NCBI GenBank assembly: GCA_965238265.1
Contig: OZ250185.1
Location: forward strand, 496,001 to 560,000
From: JAJDUF01 sp965238265
GTDB lineage: Bacteria; Chloroflexota; UBA11872; UBA12225; JAJDUF01
DNA: 64,000 nucleotides
Reading direction: 5' to 3'
Part shown: positions 41,111 to 49,471 of the stretch, piece after piece
Layout: each line of letters begins with the position of its first letter
Position numbering within the stretch: position 1 is the first letter of the stretch
The notes under the pieces: model-generated
Databases searched by the model: none
Told to the model about the DNA's origin: nothing
Seen by the model: the letters and a program-made list of their open reading frames with translations, nothing else
Program-made: the position numbers and the translations under genes

Positions 41111-42043
41111 TTACGCCCCAACGGCGCTATACCGCCGCACGCCAATGGCCCAGAGGAGCCGATGCAGCCCATAGGCCAAGCCGAGCCAGAGGCCCTGGAT
41201 GAGTAGCCCCTGCAGGATAGCGGCAGTTTCCAGTCGGCCGAGGAGGACTTCGATGGGAAAGGCCAGCATCCAGCGAAAGGGCAGCACCGCGGCAACGGTT
41301 TGCAGCCAGTCGGGCAGCAGCGCGTTCGGGGCAACCATCCCGGCCAAGAACCAGAACACGAGGTGATAGACCTCGTTGCATGCAGTGACGCGCGTCGTCC
41401 AGAAGGCGGCGAGCGCCAGCGTGTACTCCAGCAGCCAGCGCACCCCAAAGGCCAAGGCCAGGGCCGGCACGAACAGCGCGATCTGCAGCCAGCCCGGGTG
41501 CAGCGCAGGCCGGAAGTACCAGGCCAGCAAGGCTACGACCGGCAGCGTCACGGTCGTTGACAGCAGCTTCCAGCCGATATTATCGGCCAGATACATATGC
41601 ATGGGGGTGAGTGGCTTGAGGAGCTTGGCCGAGAGGTATCCTTGCCGAATCTCGAATTCATACTCGTAGATGATCCAGGTGAACGTCGCGTGATTCACGA
41701 CGAAGAGCACGAGGTAGTAGGCGGCAAAGTCGGCGGTCGCGTAGCCGGCCACGCGACCGCTGCCAGCGACGGTGGACCAGACCACCAGATAGATCAACGG
41801 CCCCATGACGTGGGCCAGCATCCAGATCAGCAGCGCGATACGGTATTGCAGCATCACCGCGATGCTGGCCCGGAAGATGGCGCGGTAGACCCCGGCCATC
41901 CCGACCAGCCGCCAGCGACGATCCGTGCCGGCGTGCGGCGGCGGCCAGGCCGCGATCCCGCCTCCCGGTGAGGACGCCTCCCTATGGCCGCCATCTTCCG
42001 TCGTCGTCTGCGTTGTATCGTGCTGCACCACCGGCTCGCTCAT
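41111..42043 (-). CDS. ABC-2 type transporter permease (COG4587-like)
   Basis: A 310-aa protein from ATG 42043; a later ATG (about residue 49, MAGVYRAIF) may be the true start because the first 45 residues are polar and low-complexity. Six membrane helices follow, including LIWMLAHVMGPLIYLVVW and LVLFVVNHATFTWIIY, with EFEIRQGYLSAKLLKP, a conserved cytoplasmic loop of this family. It lies second in the transporter operon, 118 bases after the ATPase gene and 10 before the other permease. Confidence 0.85.
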   Translation of the reverse strand: MSEPVVQHDTTQTTTEDGGHREASSPGGGIAAWPPPHAGTDRRWRLVGMAGVYRAIFRASIAVMLQYRIALLIWMLAHVMGPLIYLVVWSTVAGSGRVAGYATADFAAYYLVLFVVNHATFTWIIYEYEFEIRQGYLSAKLLKPLTPMHMYLADNIGWKLLSTTVTLPVVALLAWYFRPALHPGWLQIALFVPALALAFGVRWLLEYTLALAAFWTTRVTACNEVYHLVFWFLAGMVAPNALLPDWLQTVAAVLPFRWMLAFPIEVLLGRLETAAILQGLLIQGLWLGLAYGLHRLLWAIGVRRYSAVGA

Positions 42044-42161
42044 GCTCCTACGGCACCATACCGGCGCATGATGGTGCAAAGATTCTGTGTGCTCCGATCA
42101 TCAGGCTGACGTTTCACCCGGGGCTAAAAACCGGTCCGCTGGGCGACTGGCCGGTCGGCTC

Positions 42162-43175
42162 CTACGAGTGGTCATCGAGGCCGCGCTGGAAGATTTGGTC
42201 AATGACCGCCTCGATAGGCGGGTCTTCCACCGTGAGATCGGCTACTGCGTACTCGGAGAGCAGCCGCCCCGTGATCCGAGCGGCCTCCCGTTTGGGCACG
42301 CGCAGATGCACCCGGCCGTCATCGCCGTTCGGGGCCGGTGTGCGCTCGCCGTAGCGTGCCCAGTCCGGCTCGGCGGCGCCCGCCTCCAGCGCAATACCGA
42401 GCATCTTGAAGGGCGCCAGGCGCTCCGCCAGACCACGCAGATCACCGTCGTACAGCAGCCGTCCCTCGTGAATCACGACCACACGCCGGCACAGCGCCTC
42501 CACGTCGGCCATGTAGTGGCTGGTCAGTAACACCGTCGCGCCCGTGCGCTCGTTGTAGTCGCGGATGAACTGACGAATGCGCGTCTGCATCGTCACGTCC
42601 AACCCAAGCGTCGGCTCATCCAGAAACAGCACAGCCGGCCGATGCACGAGCGCCGCCGCGATCTCGCATTTCATCCGCTCGCCGAGCGAGAGCTGCCGCA
42701 CCTGCTTGGTCAAGAGCGGCGCGAGGTCGAGCAAGTCGGTCAGCTCCTGCACGGTGGCCCGGAACTGATCCTCGGGAATGCGATAGATCGCCTGGTTGAC
42801 CAGTAGCGTATCCATCGCCGGCAGGTCCCAGTAGAGTTGATTACGATTACCCATCACCAAGGTCATCCGGCGGAGGTAGTCGCGGTCGCGCTGCCACGGC
42901 ACGTAGCCCAGCACACGGGCGGTGCCGGCCGTAGGGTGCAGCAGACCGGCCAGCATCTTGAGGGTAGTCGTCTTGCCGGCGCCGTTCGGCCCCAGGAAGC
43001 CGACCACCTCACCGGGGGCAATCGCAAAGGACACGGCCTCGACGGCGCGGACCGTCCGCATCCGGCGGCGGAAGATGCTCCCGGCAGCCGCGAGCAATCC
43101 TCCGGCCCGCTCGCCGACCTGGTAGTGCTTGGTCAGCCCGTCCAGCGCGATGATGGCGTTCTTCACGTTCTTCAT
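42162..43175 (-). CDS. ABC transporter ATP-binding protein (COG4586-like)
   Basis: This 337-aa ATPase has Walker A GPNGAGKTT (residues 62-70), the signature QLSLGERMKCEIAAALVHRP, Walker B LFLDEPTLGLD and a switch His (LLTSHYMADVE). The insert SIFRRRMRTVRAVEAVSF before Walker A is characteristic of COG4586. It energises the two permeases that follow on the same strand. The operon sits exactly between the two DUF4365 cassettes. Confidence 0.9.
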   Translation of the reverse strand: MKNVKNAIIALDGLTKHYQVGERAGGLLAAAGSIFRRRMRTVRAVEAVSFAIAPGEVVGFLGPNGAGKTTTLKMLAGLLHPTAGTARVLGYVPWQRDRDYLRRMTLVMGNRNQLYWDLPAMDTLLVNQAIYRIPEDQFRATVQELTDLLDLAPLLTKQVRQLSLGERMKCEIAAALVHRPAVLFLDEPTLGLDVTMQTRIRQFIRDYNERTGATVLLTSHYMADVEALCRRVVVIHEGRLLYDGDLRGLAERLAPFKMLGIALEAGAAEPDWARYGERTPAPNGDDGRVHLRVPKREAARITGRLLSEYAVADLTVEDPPIEAVIDQIFQRGLDDHS

Positions 43176-43236
43176 AGGAGCAACTGCGCCTCACCCCCCG
43201 GCTACTCTCACCACAAGTAGCGAGTGGGCGCCGGCC

Positions 43237-43304
43237 GTAGGGGCAGCCACAAGGGTTGCCCTCTCTCCGTCCGCGACATGGGCGCCTAAAAGGGTTGCCC
43301 CTAC
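43237..43304. repeat. Imperfect palindromic repeat, family E (copy 2)
   Basis: GTAGGGGCA at 43237 and TTGCCCCTAC at 43295 form the outer arms around CCACAAGGGTTGCCC. It occupies the same position relative to the second cassette as the copy at 38307 does to the first. Confidence 0.75.
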
Positions 43305-43330
43305 GAGGTTGGTGGGCCGGGACGACCGCC

Positions 43331-43372
43331 GGAGCTCGCCTGCTCGATGGTAGACTCGGTGATAGTGGTTAT
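43331..43372 (-). pseudogene. hsdR 5' stub (copy 2)
   Basis: Ten bases after the stop of the ~380-aa gene, the reading ITTITESTIEQASS matches the well-known HsdR beginning (ITESTIEQAA). The first codon is ATA, not ATG, so even initiation is lost. The match ends at the same residue as in copy 1 and passes into the family E repeat. Confidence 0.6.
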
Positions 43373-43381
43373 GGCGTTTCC

Positions 43382-44524
43382 TTACACTTCCGATGTCACG
43401 GACAAGTTGCGCGGGTTGCGTAACTCATATCCACTGCTGGTTAGGTAGATGTCTCCGTCCAAACTAATAAAATCCTGGTCTCTAAATGCGTTGATCACCG
43501 TATCGTAAACCGACTTATGAAATTCAACCTTCATGCGAATAAGACGATTGTCACGTGCCGATACTATTATTGCCTTTCCGTCAAATTCGTCCGGTTCCCT
43601 CTCAAGCCGGACAACCTGCGCGACCACCGGTTCGTCGTAGGAAGGCTCATTGCGACGGAAGGATTTTGCCGCCTCTGTCAAAACTTCGGCAGAGTCCTCG
43701 GAAAACCGGAAGTGCGGAGCAGCGACTCCCGCCGGCCGCACTTCAGCCCATACCAAATCTATTTCGATGCCTTTGCCTTTCTTTGCCAACTCAGCCACCG
43801 AATCGCACAAATTGGCGCTGACACCGTACTGTACCACCCCTTCAAAAGGCTCCAGAGTATCGTCAGCGACGGCCTCGGCTATTGCGGCGCTGGTATGCTT
43901 CAGCGCCTGGCCGAGTCTGCGGGTGGCGAGGCGTGGGAAGGGTGTATAGAAGTCATCGCCGAGGTCTCCCTGCACGCCAAACCCCGCCGGTACCGGTGAA
44001 TGTAACGTCAGCGTGTATCCTTCCGTGTACCCTTCATGGAACCCATGCACCGGTTTTACATTGTCGAGATATTCCGTCACCTCCGAGCTTACGTTTCCCC
44101 GATAGGTTGCTTGCGGTTTCTCCACGGCGCGCGCAGCCGCAGCCAACATATTATGCGCACCGTTGAGCAGACTTGTGCTCTGGCGTAACGATAAGGACTC
44201 CTTTGCCATCCCATTGACCGGGCGCATGTGGATGATATCGGAGCCGACCCCCATTAGGTCGTAGAATACATTGAGCTGGGAGCGCTCCTCAACGCTGGCC
44301 AGGATAGAAACGGCTTCAGCCATGCTCTCGGCATAGTCTGCGATGGTGTCACGGACCGGAACGAGAATCTCCCAATTTTGCCCACTATGTGCTTTGGCAT
44401 AGATTGTGGCGGGCCGTTGTCCCCAAGGGCCTTCATTTTCCCACCCGCGCGAATTGAGGTAGGAACGGAGGCTCACGATTGACAGCGATGACAATGCCGC
44501 TCGGTCACGTATCTGCACTAGCAT
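43382..44524 (-). CDS. Unknown ~380-aa protein of the DUF4365 cassette (copy 2)
   Basis: A 380-aa protein overlapping the DUF4365 gene by 7 bases. It is paralogous but strongly diverged from the copy at 38457-39596; common elements are SRGWEN, VRDTIADYAESM, DIIHMR, LNGAHNMLAAAARAV, VQYGVSANLC and a C-terminal Asn-Pro-Arg segment (LRNPRNLSV against LLNPRIVSV). The frame is intact with no internal stops, although the flanking hsdS and hsdR are only stubs. That suggests selection for this gene independent of restriction. Function unknown; no membrane helix or recognised motif. Confidence 0.75.
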   Translation of the reverse strand: MLVQIRDRAALSSLSIVSLRSYLNSRGWENEGPWGQRPATIYAKAHSGQNWEILVPVRDTIADYAESMAEAVSILASVEERSQLNVFYDLMGVGSDIIHMRPVNGMAKESLSLRQSTSLLNGAHNMLAAAARAVEKPQATYRGNVSSEVTEYLDNVKPVHGFHEGYTEGYTLTLHSPVPAGFGVQGDLGDDFYTPFPRLATRRLGQALKHTSAAIAEAVADDTLEPFEGVVQYGVSANLCDSVAELAKKGKGIEIDLVWAEVRPAGVAAPHFRFSEDSAEVLTEAAKSFRRNEPSYDEPVVAQVVRLEREPDEFDGKAIIVSARDNRLIRMKVEFHKSVYDTVINAFRDQDFISLDGDIYLTSSGYELRNPRNLSVTSEV

Positions 44525-45012
44525 AGCGGCCTCCCAGCGTTGGCTTTAGTCATCAAATCACAAAGCTGCGCCCCGTTAAAAATGTTGGCAACGGGTATCG
44601 CAACGGAGACGCTGGAAATATTTGGCACAGCCGGACGACCTTCGAGAGAAAGCCAATAGCCGCAATGACGCAGGCAAAGCTCGTTGGTAGTTTGGTTCAC
44701 CCATTGATCTTCTTCCTGGGGCACCAGAACTACTATCAGAATACGCGGCGTTCGAGTGTCGGCCCGTAGGTCATTGTAGTTCTTAACTGGGATTGGAAAG
44801 TGTAGGCTGTCTGCACGCAGAATATCCCGCGCCGTCGCCTTGGCTTGAAATTCTATCCTGGGCCGTCGGCCAAAGCTGGCCATCAGGACGCCATCCACGC
44901 TGTCAACATCCGGCTCCGGCCGGATCACCTGGTACCCGGCAGTTGCCGCGACCGCCCTGATGTACGCCAGGGAGAACTGCTCCATCTGCAGGTTTGGGGG
45001 CATGGCGCACAT
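44518..45012 (-). CDS. DUF4365 nuclease-like protein (copy 2)
   Basis: A 164-aa protein, or 161 aa from the in-frame ATG at 45003; TTGGAG lies upstream. The PD-(D/E)xK-like residues are DSVDGVLM (Asp) and RIEFQAKATA (E-x-Q-x-K), followed by LHFPIPVKNYNDLR and ELCLRHCGYWLSLEGRP, which align with copy 1 (FRFPLHRRNYDLLR, ELVLRHRAYWLNLKGRP). All proposed active-site residues are kept. An hsdS tail precedes it and the ~380-aa gene overlaps its end, as in copy 1. Confidence 0.82.
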   Translation of the reverse strand: MCAMPPNLQMEQFSLAYIRAVAATAGYQVIRPEPDVDSVDGVLMASFGRRPRIEFQAKATARDILRADSLHFPIPVKNYNDLRADTRTPRILIVVLVPQEEDQWVNQTTNELCLRHCGYWLSLEGRPAVPNISSVSVAIPVANIFNGAQLCDLMTKANAGRPLC

Positions 45013-45022
45013 ATCGCTCCAA

Positions 45023-45173
45023 TTATGCCTGAATTCCCTCTACCCGCACCTCCCCCGACACCAGACTTGGCAGCAGTGCATCACGCAGAGCGGCCAGGGT
45101 GCGGGATTCAAAGACGTTCGCCCGGATTTGCTCAAGAGTTGGCCTCACGGCCCATTCGTAGGTGTGGACGGCA
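45023..45173 (-). pseudogene. hsdS 3' remnant (copy 2)
   Basis: The reading EWAVRPTLEQIRANVFES, then RTLAALRDALLPSLVSGEVR is the C-terminal conserved end of a type I specificity subunit. It starts directly at the stop of the VOC gene and ends at TAA 45023-45025, 10 bases before the DUF4365 start. Both target-recognition domains are absent. Confidence 0.7.
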
Positions 45174-45605
45174 TTACGCCTCGGACTCCGCCTGCTGCTC
45201 TTGGCTGAGGCGGCGCGCCCACGGCGTCTCGGTGATTCCCCCTAGCATCCCGCTGGGCAGGAGGAACCGGCTCGATGCCTGGCCCCACGGCTCCCTCTTC
45301 GGCGCTTGGATGACCGGCCAGCCGCGCTCGCTGATGGCGTCCGCGGCGGGGCCGACAGAGTCCACCTCGAACTCTACGGCGAACCCGAGCGGAATACGCT
45401 CCACGGCGCTCTTGTCGCCAAAGGTCGCTTCCGCCGCCGCGGCGCGAGACCACAGACCGAAGTGGAGCACGCCCGGCACCTTGACCACCGAGTAGCCACC
45501 GCCCGGCTCGTGGTCAACAGGCAAGCCCAAGACCTCGCGGTAGAACTGTGCGGCGGCATCAACGTCGTCCACAATCTCGGCAATCCCTGACAGGTGTCTG
45601 ATCAC
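45174..45605 (-). CDS. VOC family (glyoxalase/dioxygenase-like) protein
   Basis: A 143-aa protein from GTG 45605 (VIRHLSGIAEIVDDVDAAAQ), where GAGGAGG lies upstream; the longer frame starts 28 codons earlier without family similarity. The beta-alpha-beta-beta-beta modules read FYREVLGLPVDHEPGGGYSV and RFLLPSGMLGGITETPW. Possible metal ligands are His4 and Glu residues in each module, but they cannot be assigned with certainty. Its stop abuts the hsdS remnant. Confidence 0.8.
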   Translation of the reverse strand: MIRHLSGIAEIVDDVDAAAQFYREVLGLPVDHEPGGGYSVVKVPGVLHFGLWSRAAAAEATFGDKSAVERIPLGFAVEFEVDSVGPAADAISERGWPVIQAPKREPWGQASSRFLLPSGMLGGITETPWARRLSQEQQAESEA

Positions 45606-45751
45606 GTGTTCCTCCTCTGCGCGGGCGCTACCACGCACACGGCGGCCGCCCTGCTTGTCGTCTACAGTATAGAACGTATAATCTAACACCGCAGTTGCAC
45701 GACCTCACAGCCCGATGGGATATCCGCCGGGGTAGATATGCCCCTCCCCGG

Positions 45752-46264
45752 TTACTTACCCCTGTCGGCGCCTGACGACCGCGTGGAAGCAGTTGTTGCT
45801 GGAGCCTCCCACTCGAACACTAGGCCGTGCTCGGGGTCTTCCTGAGGGGGGCCTGTGTAGATAAAGCCACACTTCTGCGCTATGCGCTGTGAGGCCGGGT
45901 GGTTATCACCAGTGATAACCACCAAGCGGCGTAGCACAGTTGCAGCGACGACGTGCCGCTGGAGCAGGGCGAGCGCTTTGGTGCCGATACCCTGACCTCG
46001 GTGCTCCTCTGCAAAGAGGTGATAGGCGACCAAGGCCACGCCATCTGACGCACTGATGTCATGGAGCAGGATGTCGCCTACCGCCTTCGATCCGAGGTAG
46101 ATGGCGAAGTAATACACGTCAGTACCCCGTAGCGCCCGCTCCAGCCACCGGAGCGTCGTAGCGGCAACGTCCGGCGCCCGGGGTATGCTGCGGATGACGG
46201 AGACATCCGGCGGGCCGATGCTCACGTCACCATCCCGGTAGGAGTGGCCGGTATGGAGGGTCAT
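45752..46264 (-). CDS. GNAT family N-acetyltransferase
   Basis: This 170-aa protein has the GNAT acetyl-CoA loop (HRGQGIGTKAL), preceded by VALVAYHLFAEE (beta4) and followed by RRLVVITGDNHPASQRIAQK and CGFIYTG, the usual C-terminal motif. The N-terminal SVIRSIPRAPDVAATTLRWL is typical of RimJ/RimL-like acetyltransferases. Acceptor unknown. It is a single gene, 40 bases past the MFS gene on the same strand. Confidence 0.85.
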   Translation of the reverse strand: MTLHTGHSYRDGDVSIGPPDVSVIRSIPRAPDVAATTLRWLERALRGTDVYYFAIYLGSKAVGDILLHDISASDGVALVAYHLFAEEHRGQGIGTKALALLQRHVVAATVLRRLVVITGDNHPASQRIAQKCGFIYTGPPQEDPEHGLVFEWEAPATTASTRSSGADRGK

Positions 46265-46304
46265 GGCAGGACTATCCCGATTCCTCGCGCTCTTGCGCTC
46301 CGAC

Positions 46305-47714
46305 TCATGGACGATCCGCCGAGACAGGCTCCGGCGCCGTGGTGAGGCGCCAAAACCAGACAGCAGAGATGCAGGTCAGGACGAGGCAGCCGGTAGCGAA
46401 CAGGAACGGCGCCCGTGGCGTCAGCTCAATCAGCTCACCGGCAGCGACCATGCCACTGAGCATCCCCATGCTCCAGAGCGTGTGCATCAGCGCCACGACC
46501 CGGCCGTCATCCACCCCTCGACCGAGCTGGCGCATGAGGGCGGGCATGGTCGTGGAGAGTCCCCAGGCGGTCATGGACCAGAGAGTGCCGGCAACGAACA
46601 GTCCGACGGTAGCCGTGTGGAGCACCGCCGCCAATATCGCGCACAACAGGATCGCTACACACAGCGGGAAGACCAGGATACGCGCCCCCACGCGGTCTAT
46701 GGCGCGACCGGTGGCCAGCTGTGCTGCCGTCGCGGCGACCAGGCTGACCGTACCATACAGGCCCGCGGTCGCCTCGCTCTGCGTCAGGCGATAGACCAGC
46801 AAGGGGAACATGAGGCTCGCGGTGCCCCAAGCCGTGGTTGGAAAGTAGCGGATGGCGCCCAGCGCCAGCACGTCGGCACGTCGCAGCAGGCGGCTATACC
46901 CGGCGATGTTCCAGCGGCGCCATCCTCCTTGGGCCGGTGACGGTTTGCGCTGCACGACCGGCTCATGGGGCAGCCACCGCAGGGCGGCGAGCGCAACGAG
47001 CAGCAGCAGCCCCGCCGACGTGAGGCCGACGGCACGAAAGCCGGCGAGCGCAGCCGCGAGACCGGCCGCATACGCTCCGAGGGCTTGACTGGCCGTCCGT
47101 CCCAGGAAATACGCAGCAGTCGCGGTGCCCAGCCGTTGCGCCGGACTGACCGCGAGCAGGTAGCTTTGGCCGCCGGTGGAGACAAAGCCGGCGGACGTTC
47201 CGGCAATAACCGCCAGCGCCAGGAGATGCCAAGGCGTCTCGGCAACGAGCAGGAACGCGCCGCTGATCGCCAGGATGAGGCCGATCACGAGCGCTGCCCG
47301 GCGACCGACGCGGTCCGCAACGACCCCACCGACCAAGGCGAAGATGGCGCTACAAGCCATCTTGATCGCGTTCACAGCCGCCGTGAGGCGTGGCGGCTGC
47401 CGGAGAAACCCGTCCACGTAGGCCGCGAGGAGCGCCTGCGTCGGCGACGCGGCGACGCCGGCGGCAAAGATGAGGCCGATGAAGATGACGGTGCGCGTCG
47501 TCCAGAGCGGCGCCGCGGCCTCGGAGTCGCCGGAGGGCTGGGACGCCTCGTGACCGCCGCTCCGCCTACTCACCGTCCGGACGCCAGCGCCCGTGCAGTA
47601 GCGGCCGCTTCGAAGAACCCGCTGAAGTTGCCAACGCTCATGGGCAGTGAGCCTGGGCTTGCGCCGGCCGGGTAACCGGCCGAGGAGATGCCGTACTATG
47701 ATAGCATCCCTCAA
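46305..47714 (-). CDS. MFS transporter
   Basis: A 469-aa frame from TTG 47714 or, more likely, 422 aa from GTG 47573, because the first 50-70 residues are polar and Arg-rich. About twelve membrane helices follow. The A motif between helices 2 and 3 reads GGVVADRVGRRAALVIG, and a second copy (GRAIDRVGARILVFPL) begins the C-terminal half. It is probably a drug or metabolite exporter. Its TTG start overlaps the ATG of the divergent DUF4258 gene, which also argues for the shorter version. Confidence 0.85.
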   Translation of the reverse strand: MRDAIIVRHLLGRLPGRRKPRLTAHERWQLQRVLRSGRYCTGAGVRTVSRRSGGHEASQPSGDSEAAAPLWTTRTVIFIGLIFAAGVAASPTQALLAAYVDGFLRQPPRLTAAVNAIKMACSAIFALVGGVVADRVGRRAALVIGLILAISGAFLLVAETPWHLLALAVIAGTSAGFVSTGGQSYLLAVSPAQRLGTATAAYFLGRTASQALGAYAAGLAAALAGFRAVGLTSAGLLLLVALAALRWLPHEPVVQRKPSPAQGGWRRWNIAGYSRLLRRADVLALGAIRYFPTTAWGTASLMFPLLVYRLTQSEATAGLYGTVSLVAATAAQLATGRAIDRVGARILVFPLCVAILLCAILAAVLHTATVGLFVAGTLWSMTAWGLSTTMPALMRQLGRGVDDGRVVALMHTLWSMGMLSGMVAAGELIELTPRAPFLFATGCLVLTCISAVWFWRLTTAPEPVSADRP

Positions 47715-47968
47715 TGGCTCGCCAGTTCGAGTACACTCGTCACGCCCGCAATCGGCTGCGCCTTTATCGAATCAGTCGCGATGAGGTTGAAGCGCTGGTC
47801 CAGAACCCGGTGCAGCTCATCCCACAGGATCAGCACAGACTGAATGCGTGGGGCCGCTTGCGGGTCATGCGTACCCAAACGGAATGGGTACGTGTAACCT
47901 ATGTTGTAGAGCAGGCTGTGACAGTCATCATCTCGGTTACGCCGAGACGCACGGGGCCAGGAGACTAG
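47714..47968 (+). CDS. DUF4258 protein (RelE/BrnT-like toxin fold)
   Basis: This 84-aa protein reads FEYTRHARNRLRLYRISRDE, the DUF4258 beginning with His-Ala-x-x-R, and WVRVTYVVEQAVTVIISVTP near the end. DUF4258 proteins have a small RelE/BrnT-like fold and are usually paired with a DUF2283 protein, as here (the next gene starts 4 bases later). RNA cleavage is possible but not shown. Confidence 0.75.
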   Translation: MARQFEYTRHARNRLRLYRISRDEVEALVQNPVQLIPQDQHRLNAWGRLRVMRTQTEWVRVTYVVEQAVTVIISVTPRRTGPGD

Positions 47969-47972
47969 GGCC

Positions 47973-48215
47973 ATGCGGATCACCTACGACGCGCGAGCCG
48001 ACGCGCTGTGGATACAGTTGCGCGAGCATGTTGAGCCTGGCGATGGAGCCGAGGGTGTGGACGTGGCTCCCGATGTCGTGGCCGACCTCGACATCAACGG
48101 CCACGTCATCGGCTTGGAAATCCTGAATGCCAGCAAGCAGCTTGGCGCTGCCGTGTTTGCCGAGAGCGTGCCCATCAAGCAGTTGGTAGGCGCGATGGTC
48201 GGCGCGCGGGCGTGA
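47973..48215 (+). CDS. DUF2283 protein, partner of DUF4258
   Basis: An 80-aa protein with the DUF2283 signature: ITYDARADALWIQLRE at the start and VVADLDINGHVIGLEILNAS in the middle. It follows the DUF4258 gene by 4 bases. The pair looks like a toxin-antitoxin-type module in which this would be the antitoxin. The frame is intact and there is no DNA-binding motif I can point to. Confidence 0.78.
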   Translation: MRITYDARADALWIQLREHVEPGDGAEGVDVAPDVVADLDINGHVIGLEILNASKQLGAAVFAESVPIKQLVGAMVGARA

Positions 48216-48258
48216 TGTTCCGAAAGGCAACGTTGAAACGCACCGAGGTAGTGGAGTG

Positions 48259-49461
48259 ATGTTGCTGCGCGGTCGCGATGTCGTCACCCAGGAAGCGGTC
48301 GAAGTCGAGGTTGCCGACACCAGAATCCAGGCCGTTCGTCCGCTGACACCCCCGGAGCAGCGCGCGGTCGGCGAGACGGGCCGGCCGCCCATCGGGGACA
48401 GCGAATGCTGGCTGGCGCCGGGCCTCTTCGACATGCAGGTGAACGGCTTTGGGGGGTACCACCTCTCCGCCGAGGATGTGACCCAGGCAACAGTGCGGGG
48501 AATGATCGAGGCGCTCTGGGCCGTCGGCGTGACGCGCTGCTGTCCGACGGTCGTGACGGGTTCGTTCGGCGGCCTGCGCCGCTCCCTCGCCGCGATTGCC
48601 GAGGCCTGCGACCAGGATGCCGACGTGGCGGCCTCCGTAGCCATGATCCATATCGAGGGACCGTACATCTCTCCCGAGGACGGGCCGCGCGGGGCACACA
48701 ACCGCGTCTGGACGCGCCCCCCGGACTGGGACGAGTTTTGTTACCTCCAGGACGCGGCGCAGGGCAAGATCGGCCTCGTGACGTTGGCCCCGGAATGGCC
48801 CGGCACACCCGGCTTTGTCGAGCGGCTGGTCGGCACCGGGGTCAAAGTCTCGCTCGGCCACCATGCAGCGACCGCCGAGGACATCGAGGCAGCCATCGCG
48901 GCCGGGGCAACCTTGTGTACGCATCTCGGCAACGGTGCCCACGCCCAGCTACCCCGCCATCCCAACTACATCTGGGAGCAGCTGGCCCGCGACGAGCTGA
49001 CCGCCGGGATCATCCCCGACGGTCATCATCTTCCGCCAGCGGTGCTCAAGTGCTTCCTGCGGATCAAGGGCATCGAGCAGATTATCCTGGTCAGCGACGC
49101 CTCCCACTTGGCCGGCTTGCCGCCAGGCATCTACCCGCACTGGGGAGGCAATCAGCAGTTGGAGCTGACCTCTGAAGGGCGGCTGCAACTGGTCGGGACT
49201 CCCTACTTGGCCGGCGCGGCCCTCCCGCTCGTGGCCGGCCTGGCGAACGTGGTCCGCTACACCGATGCCTCCCTGAGCCAGGCCGTCCATATGGCTACCG
49301 CGACACCGGCCCGCGCGCTCGGCCTCGCTACCCCCGCCCCCTCGCCGACGGTCGGGCACGTAGCGGACTTGGTGGTACTCCGCTGGGACCAGGCGGCCGG
49401 CACCATGACCGTCGAAGCGACGGTGGCGGCAGGAGCGCTGGTGTACCAGCGGGCGGCATGA
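48259..49461 (+). CDS. nagA: N-acetylglucosamine-6-phosphate deacetylase family protein
   Basis: A 400-aa amidohydrolase from ATG 48259. The NagA pattern is present: APGLFDMQVNGFGGY, MIHIEGPYISPEDGPRGAHN (metal-binding Glu), VSLGHHAATAED and THLGNGAHA (metal-binding His), GIIPDGHHLPP and ILVSDAS with the catalytic Asp. It removes acetate from GlcNAc-6-P, feeding aminosugar into glycolysis. Some divergence (GNGAHAQ instead of FNAM) leaves open another N-acyl sugar substrate. A HAD phosphatase gene follows after 10 bases. Confidence 0.85.
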   Translation: MLLRGRDVVTQEAVEVEVADTRIQAVRPLTPPEQRAVGETGRPPIGDSECWLAPGLFDMQVNGFGGYHLSAEDVTQATVRGMIEALWAVGVTRCCPTVVTGSFGGLRRSLAAIAEACDQDADVAASVAMIHIEGPYISPEDGPRGAHNRVWTRPPDWDEFCYLQDAAQGKIGLVTLAPEWPGTPGFVERLVGTGVKVSLGHHAATAEDIEAAIAAGATLCTHLGNGAHAQLPRHPNYIWEQLARDELTAGIIPDGHHLPPAVLKCFLRIKGIEQIILVSDASHLAGLPPGIYPHWGGNQQLELTSEGRLQLVGTPYLAGAALPLVAGLANVVRYTDASLSQAVHMATATPARALGLATPAPSPTVGHVADLVVLRWDQAAGTMTVEATVAAGALVYQRAA

Positions 49462-49471
49462 TCCCGGCCCC

